DNA from: Porticoccaceae bacterium
GTDB taxonomy: Bacteria; Pseudomonadota; Gammaproteobacteria; Pseudomonadales; Porticoccaceae
Assembly: GCA_030741175.1 (NCBI GenBank)
Contig: JASLVT010000051.1
Span: forward strand, 1-7,933
DNA: 7,933 bases
Reading direction: 5' to 3'
Below the pieces are notes generated by a model that searched no databases, had not been told where the DNA came from, and worked only from the letters and a program-made list of their open reading frames with translations. This document shows, one piece after another, positions 1 through 6,183 of this stretch (position 1 is its first letter; every line of letters begins with the position of its first letter). Position numbers and translations under genes: made by a program.

Positions 1-2
1 AG

Positions 3-134
3 GCGTTGCGACTGTCAGATGCTGACGCCGTAATGGCATTTATGTCGGCCTCTTTAGATCAGCCTGAAGTGACAAAATTGATTCGGCCGTCAAGAGCTAG
101 TCAGCGCTCTGAAGCGCTGAAGCTAAAGGTGTGA
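3..134 (+). CDS. C-terminal end of an unidentified protein, possibly PtsP (5' end outside window)
   Basis: The plus strand is open from the window edge to a TGA at 132-134 and encodes the last 43 residues of a protein, beginning ALRLSDADAVMAFM and ending SEALKLKV. The other two plus frames stop almost at once, so this is the only candidate for a gene entering from the left. In E. coli and many relatives ptsP (the nitrogen-PTS enzyme I) lies directly upstream of lgt and thyA, and the short AFM...LIR pattern loosely resembles the end of PtsP as I remember it. That identity is an inference from gene order, not a domain match. The last 34 bases overlap, tail to tail, the 3' end of the minus-strand NRDE gene. 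It could also be any other conserved gene, or a spurious open frame. Confidence 0.5.
   Translation, partial: ALRLSDADAVMAFMSASLDQPEVTKLIRPSRASQRSEALKLKV
95..124. repeat. Hairpin across the convergent gene ends
   Basis: TCAGCGCT (101-108) and AGCGCTGA (113-120) are perfect inverted arms of 8 bp around a 4-nt loop (CTGA). AGCT at 95-98 and 121-124 adds four more pairs past a 2-nt bulge. The minus-strand NRDE stop codon (101-103) lies in one arm, and the plus-strand gene codes straight through. No T-tract follows on either strand, so it is not a textbook intrinsic terminator. It may still slow or end transcription from both sides or protect mRNA 3' ends; the role is inference. Confidence 0.5.
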
Positions 135-886
135 AAATCGAGCATTTCTCCCGCCCGATAGTTCTGTTCCGCCACTTCTATATATCCCGATGATGAGATT
201 ATGGCCGCGGTTGAAGCGCGAGTGCCATAGTCCTCTGCAATGATAAAAGGCGATGACAACAGCTGCTCCCATTCGGTCGGAATGCCGGTGTCGGGCAATA
301 ATTCAGGCGCATAGGTTTGCTCTGAGGACAGCAGTGACACCAGCTCAGGGAGCTGCGGCAGAGTTTGCTCGGAGCGATGAAGGAGTTGGCGCAGCTGCTC
401 TCGGGCGTGATCAACTTTAGGCCAGTCACTGTCCAGCGCACCATTACTCAAAGCATAGAAGCCTGACGAGAGAACTTGAGGAGGCTGATTATTGTGATTA
501 TTACAATACACCAACTCTTTACCATCATAGGTCAGTAGATTAAAACCATCAAAATCTGCGCCCGACTCAACTAGTGTCTGAGACCATTGATGACTCGTCT
601 GGTCGGAGCTCAAAAAGTCTGACACCAAACTGCCTCGAGAAAGTAGTGCGGTTTGTTTTGGGCTGTTAGTCGTCACTTGGCGGTAGTTGGTCACGGCGGC
701 AAAGCGACCATTGCTTGACAGCCCCAGCCAGGTACCCATCGCCTGTTGGTCTCTACCGGCGAGAATAGGCGCATCCTGCCACCAGTGCATTGGTAGCGTT
801 GGCCGAGCGTAGAACTCATCGCGATTTGACGCGATTATTAGTGGAGCCTGACTGTGTTGTAGATAGGCAATGGTGAGTAAACACAT
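101..886 (-). CDS. NRDE family protein (TANGO2-like)
   Basis: This 261-residue protein belongs to the NRDE/TANGO2 family (formerly DUF833), recognised by the N-terminal signature. From the chosen start it reads Met-Cys-Leu-Leu at 1-4, NRDEFYARP at 21-29, AGRD at 43-46, GTWLG at 51-55 and NGRFAAVTNYR at 59-69. Family members nearly always begin Met-Cys. After Met removal the exposed Cys2 resembles the N-terminal nucleophile of Ntn hydrolases, but the bacterial biochemical function is not settled; eukaryotic TANGO2 is linked to Golgi organisation and heme or lipid handling. I chose the ATG at 884-886 for this Met-Cys start. An in-frame ATG at 959-961 would add 25 unconserved residues. A GGAG lies only 1 nt before the chosen ATG, too close for an ideal ribosome site. 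No signal peptide or membrane segment is seen, so it is probably cytoplasmic. It is transcribed divergently from lgt and overlaps the preceding gene end. Confidence 0.88.
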   Translation of the reverse strand: MCLLTIAYLQHSQAPLIIASNRDEFYARPTLPMHWWQDAPILAGRDQQAMGTWLGLSSNGRFAAVTNYRQVTTNSPKQTALLSRGSLVSDFLSSDQTSHQWSQTLVESGADFDGFNLLTYDGKELVYCNNHNNQPPQVLSSGFYALSNGALDSDWPKVDHAREQLRQLLHRSEQTLPQLPELVSLLSSEQTYAPELLPDTGIPTEWEQLLSSPFIIAEDYGTRASTAAIISSSGYIEVAEQNYRAGEMLDFHTFSFSASER

Positions 887-911
887 GCTCCGCAGTGTAA
901 CTTTTTCTTTG

Positions 912-961
912 TTTAACGGACATCCCTCGTAGCAGATAATGGAAGAACCCGTTATCATCAA
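912..961. promoter_or_regulatory. Divergent NRDE/lgt control region with inverted repeat
   Basis: The 107-bp gap between the two divergent starts (887-993) must carry both promoters. For lgt, GATAAT at 935-940 is a good -10 (5 of 6), with a poor -35 (TTTAAC, 912-917) at 17-bp spacing. On the minus strand, TTGATG (961-956) and TATCTG (938-933) with a 17-bp spacer are a weak counterpart. GATAATGG (935-942) and CCGTTATC (949-956) are 8-bp arms with one mismatch around 6 nt, lying between the minus-strand boxes and on the lgt -10, so the repeat could be a shared operator. All promoter calls here are by eye. Confidence 0.3.
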
Positions 962-993
962 TCATCTAGGCAAGGAAAAGAAAAGACCTCGTT

Positions 994-1809
994 ATGATCA
1001 CGCACCCCAACATAGATCCTGTTGCTATTTATCTGGGACCTTTACAGATCCACTGGTATGGCATCATGTACATGGTCGCTTTCGCAGGCGCATGGTTGTT
1101 AGCCGCACGCAATAGTCAGAGACCCTGGTCGCCAATCAAACCGGCTCAGGTAGAGGATTTGATTGTTTATGGCGCATGGGGAGTGATTTTGGGTGGACGC
1201 CTTGGTTATATGTTGTTTTACAACACCGAAAAATGGCTGGCTGATCCAGCCATGCTATTGCGTATCTGGGAGGGCGGCATGTCTTTCCACGGTGGCTTGC
1301 TCGGGGTGGCGATTGCACTATTTATTTATGCGCGCAAACACCAGCTATCCTTCCTTGCGCTAGGCGATTTCGCCGTGCCACTAGTGCCCGCTGGACTATT
1401 TTTTGGTCGTATTGGCAATTTCATTGGCCAAGAATTATATGGCCGTGTAACAGATGTTCCCTGGGCCATGTTATTCCCCTCAGATCCAACCCAATTGCCT
1501 CGTCATCCATCGCAGCTTTATGAGGCTATCCTTGAGGGCCTTGTGCTCTTTCTAGTGATTAATTGGTTTGCGCGCAAGCCGCGACTAAATGGCGAGGTAA
1601 CAGGACTATTTCTGGTGCTCTATGGAATCTTCCGGTTCATTGTCGAATTTGTGCGTCAGCCCGATGCGCAATTTGTTGATCAGCCAGCTCTGCTCGATGT
1701 TTTTGAATGGATGACTCGAGGACAAGCTCTTTGTGTACCGATGATACTGTTAGGTCTTTGGTTTATGCGCAAGACTATACAGCGGTTGACTCAGCCTTTA
1801 ATGAATTAA
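994..1809 (+). CDS. lgt: Phosphatidylglycerol-prolipoprotein diacylglyceryl transferase
   Basis: Lgt is the inner-membrane enzyme that moves the diacylglyceryl group of phosphatidylglycerol onto the lipobox cysteine of prolipoproteins, the first step of lipoprotein maturation. The 271-residue product (E. coli has 291) is collinear with E. coli Lgt: HWYGIMY at 20-26, GGRLGY at 67-72, GGMSFHGG at 94-101 with His99 (E. coli His103), the Lgt signature around Arg139, Asn142, Glu147 and Gly150, PRHPSQLYE at 169-177, and FRFIVEFVRQPDAQF at 213-227 with Arg214 and Glu218 (E. coli Arg239 and Glu243). Hydrophobic stretches fit a seven-helix membrane protein. The usual second Asn of the signature (E. 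coli Asn149) is Gly145 here. Compared with E. coli, the loop before PRHPSQLYE is shorter, which accounts for much of the length difference. An AAGGA-type site lies upstream of the ATG, rather distant. thyA follows after 22 bp, as in E. coli. Confidence 0.97.
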   Translation: MITHPNIDPVAIYLGPLQIHWYGIMYMVAFAGAWLLAARNSQRPWSPIKPAQVEDLIVYGAWGVILGGRLGYMLFYNTEKWLADPAMLLRIWEGGMSFHGGLLGVAIALFIYARKHQLSFLALGDFAVPLVPAGLFFGRIGNFIGQELYGRVTDVPWAMLFPSDPTQLPRHPSQLYEAILEGLVLFLVINWFARKPRLNGEVTGLFLVLYGIFRFIVEFVRQPDAQFVDQPALLDVFEWMTRGQALCVPMILLGLWFMRKTIQRLTQPLMN

Positions 1810-1831
1810 ATAGTATTTTAGAGATAGCAGA

Positions 1832-2737
1832 ATGAAGCAGTATTTGGATCTAGTTCGCCATATTCGCGACAACGGTGTCGTAAAGGGCGATCGCACGGGG
1901 ACTGGAACACGAAGCGTTTTTGGCTACCAGATGCGATTCGACCTGTCTGAGGGTTTCCCGCTAGTGACCAGCAAAAAGGTACATTTGAAGTCTATCTTGC
2001 ATGAATTGCTGTGGTTTATTCGCGGTGATACCAATATTCGCTACCTAGTTGAAAACGGCGTCGGCATATGGAATGACTGGCCCTATCAAAGTTGGCTGCG
2101 CCAGACGGGTCAAGAGGATGACTTGCCGATGTATTCCGCGGAGTGGAAGGCGGGCATGAAGGAATTTGTTGAGCGTATCAGAACAGATGCCGCCTTTGCC
2201 AAGCAGTGGGGTGATCTAGGGCCGGTGTATGGCCACCAATGGCGTAACTTTGAGGGCGTGGATCAGCTGGCTCAATTGGTCGATGATATCAAAACCAATC
2301 CAGATTCCCGCCGACTATTGGTGTCCGCATGGAATCCAAAAGATATTCCGGTTATGGTGAAGTCTGGATTACCCCCCTGTCATAGCCTATTTCAGTTTTA
2401 CGTCACCGAGGGACGCTTATCCTGCCAGCTTTATCAACGCAGTGCCGATGTGTTCTTGGGTGTGCCATTCAATATCGCTTCCTATTCGATTCTAACCATG
2501 ATGATCGCTCATGTAACTGGGCTGAAGCTGGGCGATTTTGTGCATACCTTTGGTGATGCACATCTCTACAACAACCATATGGAGCAGGTGGAGGAGCAGC
2601 TCTCTCGCAGTACTTTCCCTCTCCCTAAGTTGGTGATAAACCCCAAGGTAAACAACCTGTTTGATTTCGTCTATGAAGATTTCGAGTTGCAGGGCTATCA
2701 ATCTCATGGGCCGATTTCGGCACCAGTCGCGGTTTAA
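1832..2737 (+). CDS. thyA: Thymidylate synthase
   Basis: ThyA methylates dUMP to dTMP using 5,10-methylenetetrahydrofolate and releases dihydrofolate; it acts as a cytoplasmic dimer. The 301 residues match E. coli ThyA from the first residue (MKQYL). Visible sites are the phosphate-binding loop DRTGTGT at 20-26 (Arg21), HELLWF at 57-62, [12 protein letters not shown] at 127-138, DSRR at 158-161, the catalytic Cys183 in [18 protein letters not shown] at 199-210 with Asp206, PFNIASY at 212-218 with Asn214, HLYNNH at 244-249, and the C-terminal APVAV that closes the active site. The protein is 37 residues longer than E. coli ThyA because of an insert at about 84-127, in the small domain, where Lactobacillus casei ThyA also carries an insert. 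Only a weak GAGA (1821-1824) precedes the ATG. The gene sits between lgt (22 bp) and folA (4-nt gap), consistent with one transcript. Confidence 0.98.
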   Translation: MKQYLDLVRHIRDNGVVKGDRTGTGTRSVFGYQMRFDLSEGFPLVTSKKVHLKSILHELLWFIRGDTNIRYLVENGVGIWNDWPYQSWLRQTGQEDDLPMYSAEWKAGMKEFVERIRTDAAFAKQWGDLGPVYGHQWRNFEGVDQLAQLVDDIKTNPDSRRLLVSAWNPKDIPVMVKSGLPPCHSLFQFYVTEGRLSCQLYQRSADVFLGVPFNIASYSILTMMIAHVTGLKLGDFVHTFGDAHLYNNHMEQVEEQLSRSTFPLPKLVINPKVNNLFDFVYEDFELQGYQSHGPISAPVAV

Positions 2738-2741
2738 ACCT

Positions 2742-3239
2742 GTGAAACTGTGTCTTATAGTAGCAGTGAGCCGCAACGGCGTTATCGGGCGTGATAACCA
2801 GTTGCCATGGCACTTGCCTGAAGACTTAAAATTTTTCAAAACAGTGACCATGGGAAAGCCTATACTTATGGGGCGCAAGACCTTCGAGAGTATTGGCCGT
2901 CCTCTGCCAGGAAGAACTAATATTGTGATTACTAGAGATCCAGACTGGCATAGTCCGGGTGTAGAGGTCGCGGGTTCTCTTGAAGCCGCACTGCAACTGG
3001 GGGAAAAGGCCTGTAGCGCAGTGGGTGAAGAGGAAGTTATGGTGATTGGCGGCGAGCAGATTTACCGCTTGTCACTACCTCTAGCTGACCGACTATACTT
3101 AACTCAGGTAGATGCGGAGATAGAGGGAGACGCCTATTTTCCGGCATTTGATTTTGATGATTGGCGGCTGACAAGTGAAGTGTTGCCCGAGGCAGTTGAT
3201 ACTTATTCGTATAAGTTTCTCACCCTTGATCGTATTTAG
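2742..3239 (+). CDS. folA: Dihydrofolate reductase
   Basis: FolA reduces dihydrofolate to tetrahydrofolate with NADPH, recycling the DHF made by ThyA; it is the target of trimethoprim. From the GTG at 2742 the protein has 165 residues and starts MKLCLIVAVSRNGVIG, which aligns with the E. coli start MISLIAALAVDRVIG. Family marks are LPWHLPEDLKFFK at 21-33 with the catalytic acid Asp28 (E. coli Asp27), MGRKTFESIGRPLPGR at 43-58 with Arg58 (E. coli Arg57), the NADPH-binding VIGGEQIY at 101-108 with its Gly-Gly pair, and LYLTQVDAEIEGDAYFP at 118-134. In-frame ATGs at 2706 and 2661 would overlap thyA and add residues unlike any DHFR, so GTG is preferred, although no strong Shine-Dalgarno precedes it. 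Translation is probably coupled to thyA, whose stop lies 4 nt upstream. No resistance-type departures were recognised at the sites listed. Confidence 0.95.
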   Translation: MKLCLIVAVSRNGVIGRDNQLPWHLPEDLKFFKTVTMGKPILMGRKTFESIGRPLPGRTNIVITRDPDWHSPGVEVAGSLEAALQLGEKACSAVGEEEVMVIGGEQIYRLSLPLADRLYLTQVDAEIEGDAYFPAFDFDDWRLTSEVLPEAVDTYSYKFLTLDRI

Positions 3240-3468
3240 TTAACATTGTCCTCAAAACCAGTTCTCAATAGTTGATGTGTTACGTAAGGTAACAACTGCC
3301 AAACTTATCACTTTATCTACCCTAAATTCAGCGCCACCAAATTGATTCTTGATCTTCAGACTGTTAAAAAGATGCCCCGAAAGAAAGCATGTCAGCTCCT
3401 CGAGAACACATTTGTTGACTTCAGGCAGTGACACACAATTAAACCGGTAGACCCAGATTGAGGGAACT
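3240..3468. promoter_or_regulatory. Intergenic control region before the TonB operon
   Basis: This 229-bp gap separates folA from the TonB-system operon and contains no supportable gene. TGTTAC (3278-3283) and GTAACA (3289-3294) form a perfect palindrome around GTAAG, a plausible operator. A candidate promoter is TTGATT (3342-3347), 17 bp, TAAAAA (3365-3370), each box matching consensus at 4 of 6. A clear ribosome site AGGGA (3461-3465) precedes the ATG at 3469. No GATAATGATAATCATTATC-like Fur box was recognised, and no T-rich terminator for folA was seen. Confidence 0.4.
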
Positions 3469-4251
3469 ATGAATAAGCAACCACTAAAAGTATTGGCTTT
3501 TGTTGCCGCTCTTACTGGTGGCCTGACTGTTGGTGCAGTCCAGGCGACAGAAGTGAGTGACGTGCTCAAGGCTGGTGCCGCTAAGGTCCAGAATGCCAAA
3601 TCCGCGCAAACCAAAGTTGATCGAATTGCTGATCAAACAGATGGTCTCTTGCAAGAATTCAAACAGGTCAACAAGCAGATTGAATCTCTTAGAGTATACA
3701 ACTCTCAACTAGAGCGTCAGATTGCTAGCCAAAAGCAAATGATGGTCGAATTGCGTCAGTCAATTGAGAATGCGACTATTATTGAGCGTGGTATTTCGCC
3801 GCTGATGACCAGTATGTTGAAAGGCCTCGAAGAGTTTGTTGCTCTGGATATGCCATTTAAGAAGGAGCAGCGGGAAAGCGCTATTGCAGATCTCTATGTG
3901 AATTTAGACAGCGCCAAGTTTTCTGCTGCTGAGAAATTCCGTCAAATTCTTGAAGTGTATGATATTGAGTCTGAGTACAGCTCATCACTCGAATCTTACC
4001 GCGATCTAGTTGATATTGATGCCAATGGCTCGGAAGTAGAGGTTGAAATGCTTCGTATTGGCCGAGTGGCACTCATGTATCAGACAAAGGACAAATCTCA
4101 GACTGGTGCTTGGAACAAAGAGACTGGTTCATGGGAAACTTTGGGTTCTGAGTACCGTCGCCCCGTTGATCAGGGCATCCGTATCGCGAAGAAGCTATCG
4201 CCACAGGATGTAATGCAAATGCCAATTACTGCTCCGGAGACTGCACAATGA
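3469..4251 (+). CDS. DUF3450 family periplasmic protein of the TonB2-type system
   Basis: The 260-residue protein has a signal peptide (hydrophobic 5-25, likely cleavage after AVQA at 26), a long heptad-like coiled-coil region at about 28-108, and a C-terminal domain with a conserved-looking EVEMLRIGRVAL at 190-201 followed by GAWNKETGSWETLG. This layout and its place at the head of a ttpC-exbB-exbD-tonB-TPR operon identify it as DUF3450, a family whose exact function is unknown. It contains no cysteine and no membrane helix beyond the signal, so a soluble periplasmic role is inferred, perhaps regulating or scaffolding TtpC. Its C-terminal half appears related to the periplasmic half of TtpC (see findings). 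Ribosome site AGGGA lies 3 nt before the ATG. The stop overlaps the ttpC start (ATGA), indicating translational coupling. As first gene it probably carries the operon promoter upstream. Confidence 0.9.
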   Translation: MNKQPLKVLAFVAALTGGLTVGAVQATEVSDVLKAGAAKVQNAKSAQTKVDRIADQTDGLLQEFKQVNKQIESLRVYNSQLERQIASQKQMMVELRQSIENATIIERGISPLMTSMLKGLEEFVALDMPFKKEQRESAIADLYVNLDSAKFSAAEKFRQILEVYDIESEYSSSLESYRDLVDIDANGSEVEVEMLRIGRVALMYQTKDKSQTGAWNKETGSWETLGSEYRRPVDQGIRIAKKLSPQDVMQMPITAPETAQ

Positions 4252-5612
4252 AAAAATTTATTAACCTTTGTGCCGCTGTTGTAGCAGCTATTGCGTTTAG
4301 CACGCCAGCAATGGCACAGAATGCCAAAACACTTGATGAGCTTTTGCAGATGATCGAGAGCGCTAAGCTTTCCGAATCTGCTGAATACCGTACGCGAGAA
4401 GCAGCGTTTAAGCGCGACCAGCGCAAGCAGGCGCAGCTGTTGAAACAGGCTCAGAACACCAAGGCCGCTGAAGAGCGTCGCTCTGATCGCTTAGAGCAGA
4501 CTATCCGCGACAACGACGTTATCCTTGCCGGTCTGCGTGAACAACGTGACAAGCGTCTTGGGTCACTTAAGGAATTGTTTGGTCACCTAACTGGTGCTGC
4601 CGGCGATATCCGTGCCAGCCTTGATCAGTCAATTGTCAGTGCGCAGATTCCTGGTCGTACTGAGTTTCTTGATACTCTAATTGACAAAATGAGCAGCGAT
4701 ACTCGCTTGCCATCAATCGAAGACATCGAAAAGTTATGGTACGAGCAACAGCGTGAGATGATTGAAAGTGCGCGTATTGTTAAATTTAACCGCACAGTCC
4801 TGAGAGCCAATGGTGAACAGGAAGAGATGGAAGTTGTTCGAGTTGGTACCTACAACCTGTTAGCAGATGGTATGTATTTAGAATACAGCCCAGAGAATGG
4901 TCTGGTATCAGAGTTGGCTCGTCAGCCCTCTGCACATCAGGGCAGTGCTGAGGACATACAAGAGGCCACATCTGGGTTCACCAAGGTGGGTCTGGATCCA
5001 ACCGGTCCTCTAGGCGGTGGTCTATTACGTGCGTTGATCAATTCACCTACGCTGATCGAACGCTGGCACTTTGGTGGCATTGTCGGTTATGTGATTACTG
5101 CGGTATTTGCTATTGCCATCGGCTTGGCTATCTGGCGCTTTGTTGTGTTGTCCGGTATGTCTACCAAAGTTACAGCACAGCTCAAGAGCGGATCTGCCAG
5201 CTCAGATAATCCATTGGGCCGTGTATTGAAAGTTGCGGCAGATAACCCCGGTCTCGACCCTGAGTCACTCGAGCTGAAGTTACATGAAGCCGTGCTCAAA
5301 GAGCGGCCAGAGATTGAATCAGGTCTTAACCTACTGAAAATTATCTCCATGGTTGCGCCGCTACTCGGTCTATTGGGTACAGTTACCGGTATGATTATTA
5401 CCTTCCAGATGATTACTCTGTTTGGTGCCGGTGATCCTAAAGCAATGGCGGGTGGTATTTCCCAAGCTCTGATCACTACAGTACTGGGTCTCGTAGTAGC
5501 GATTCCTACCGTTTTGATGCACACATTGGTCAACGGTAAAGCTCAGCGGATTTTGCATGTATTAGAAGAGCAAAGCGCTGGCATTGTAGCTGGTTCCGTC
5601 GAGGGTAAATAA
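4248..5612 (+). CDS. ttpC: TtpC-like protein: periplasmic coiled coil fused to a MotA/TolQ/ExbB proton-channel domain
   Basis: TtpC is the extra, large ExbB-like subunit needed by the Vibrio TonB2 system. This 454-residue product has a signal sequence (1-23, cleavage near AMA-Q), a charged coiled coil at about 48-110, a periplasmic domain to about 225, a first membrane helix at about 276-296, and the ExbB-type core: helix two at about 362-388 with VAPLLGLLGTVTGM (369-382), the loop motif GDPKAMAGGISQA (395-407), and helix three at about 405-428 (ITTVLGLVVAIP). The two C-terminal helices are the hallmark of the MotA/TolQ/ExbB family, with threonines at 378, 380, 410 and 411 that could line the channel. 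By analogy with Vibrio it assembles with the short ExbB, ExbD and TonB. A GGAG site (4236-4239) inside the previous gene lies 8 nt before the start. The symbol is by homology of architecture and context. Confidence 0.92.
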   Translation: MKKFINLCAAVVAAIAFSTPAMAQNAKTLDELLQMIESAKLSESAEYRTREAAFKRDQRKQAQLLKQAQNTKAAEERRSDRLEQTIRDNDVILAGLREQRDKRLGSLKELFGHLTGAAGDIRASLDQSIVSAQIPGRTEFLDTLIDKMSSDTRLPSIEDIEKLWYEQQREMIESARIVKFNRTVLRANGEQEEMEVVRVGTYNLLADGMYLEYSPENGLVSELARQPSAHQGSAEDIQEATSGFTKVGLDPTGPLGGGLLRALINSPTLIERWHFGGIVGYVITAVFAIAIGLAIWRFVVLSGMSTKVTAQLKSGSASSDNPLGRVLKVAADNPGLDPESLELKLHEAVLKERPEIESGLNLLKIISMVAPLLGLLGTVTGMIITFQMITLFGAGDPKAMAGGISQALITTVLGLVVAIPTVLMHTLVNGKAQRILHVLEEQSAGIVAGSVEGK

Positions 5613-5613
5613 T

Positions 5614-6138
5614 ATGTTTTTCGTTGATACGATGGCGGAAGTTGGGAAGTTTATGGATTCAGGCGGCATGGTCCTTTGGGCCATTGTCGTCCTGCTATTC
5701 GTTATGTGGACTCTCATCTTTGAACGTGCGTGGTATCTCCGAACCAGTGTTGGTGTTGATGTTCAAGGTGCCTTGGATGTTTGGGAGGGGCGCAAAGAGC
5801 GCAAATCCAAACATGCTCATCAGATTCGAGAGAAGTTAATCTCAGAGGTGAGTCTAAAGATCGATGAGAATATTATGATGATAAAAACATTGGTGGCTCT
5901 GGCTCCATTGTTTGGTTTGCTGGGGACAGTGACCGGTATGATCGTAGTATTTGACGTCATGGCATTTACTGGTGGCGGTGATGCCAAGGCAATGGCCGGT
6001 GGTGTTTCACAGGCAACGGTCCCAACGATGTCAGGCATGGTCGCCGCTCTATCAGGCGTTTTTGGTCTGACCTATGTTGAGAGAGAGGCTGAGCGCGAAA
6101 AACACCTGCTGGAAGACCATTTGACCATGGATCACTAA
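5614..6138 (+). CDS. exbB: ExbB-type proton channel subunit (ExbB2 class)
   Basis: ExbB forms the membrane pentamer around the ExbD dimer, conducting protons to power TonB. The 174 residues match the short ExbB2 class rather than the 244-residue E. coli ExbB: helix one at about 18-36, a cytoplasmic segment at about 40-88, helix two with LAPLFGLLGTVTGMIVVF (95-112), GDAKAMAGGVSQA (121-133) and helix three with TVPTMSGMVAALSGVFG (134-150), then a charged tail ending in TMDH. Thr104, Thr106, Thr134 and Thr137 are candidates for pore residues. It is a paralogue of the C-terminal part of the preceding TtpC. The start follows the ttpC stop by 1 nt, and a good GAGGG site (5601-5605) lies 8 nt upstream within ttpC. 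A 45-nt spacer with a strong hairpin separates it from exbD. Confidence 0.95.
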   Translation: MFFVDTMAEVGKFMDSGGMVLWAIVVLLFVMWTLIFERAWYLRTSVGVDVQGALDVWEGRKERKSKHAHQIREKLISEVSLKIDENIMMIKTLVALAPLFGLLGTVTGMIVVFDVMAFTGGGDAKAMAGGVSQATVPTMSGMVAALSGVFGLTYVEREAEREKHLLEDHLTMDH

Positions 6139-6140
6139 TT

Positions 6141-6169
6141 GGAGCCCGCCAAACACTCGGCGGGCCTCC
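6141..6169 (+). other. Intra-operon stem-loop between exbB and exbD
   Basis: GCCCGCC (6144-6150) pairs perfectly with GGCGGGC (6159-6165) around an 8-nt loop (AAACACTC). GGA (6141-6143) pairs with TCC (6167-6169) beyond one bulged C, giving 10 GC-rich pairs. The following bases are TGTGAGAGAGA, so there is no U-tract and it is not a canonical terminator. It starts 2 nt after the exbB stop, and the purine-rich exbD ribosome site (GAGAGAGA, about 6172-6179) comes just after it. An mRNA-stability, processing or expression-ratio role is inferred. Confidence 0.6.
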
Positions 6170-6183
6170 TGTGAGAGAGAACT

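Noticed and set aside
887..961. N-terminal extension of the NRDE protein from ATG 959-961
   Set aside because: Family members start Met-Cys at the position matching 886; the extra 25 residues are not family-like and would use up most of the divergent promoter region.
1786..1816. Possible thyA promoter inside the lgt end: TTGACT ... TAGTAT
   Set aside because: The boxes match fairly well, but the spacer is 19 bp and the implied leader is only about 9 nt; too weak to call, though E. coli thyA does have promoter activity from within lgt.
3415..3443. TTGACT as a -35 for the TonB operon
   Set aside because: No acceptable -10 lies 16-18 bp downstream (only AATTAA-like sequence).
3252..3614. Minus-strand open frame of 120 codons covering the folA/DUF3450 spacer
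   Set aside because: It runs antisense into the DUF3450 start, has no recognisable domain or ribosome site, and its composition looks like that of a shadow frame.
5087..5533. Minus-strand open frame of 148 codons inside ttpC
   Set aside because: It lies opposite the conserved channel domain, and its sequence is what the reverse complement of that domain produces; no family features.
6141..6183. Intrinsic terminator after exbB
   Set aside because: The stem is strong, but no T-run follows and exbD is an essential partner just downstream.
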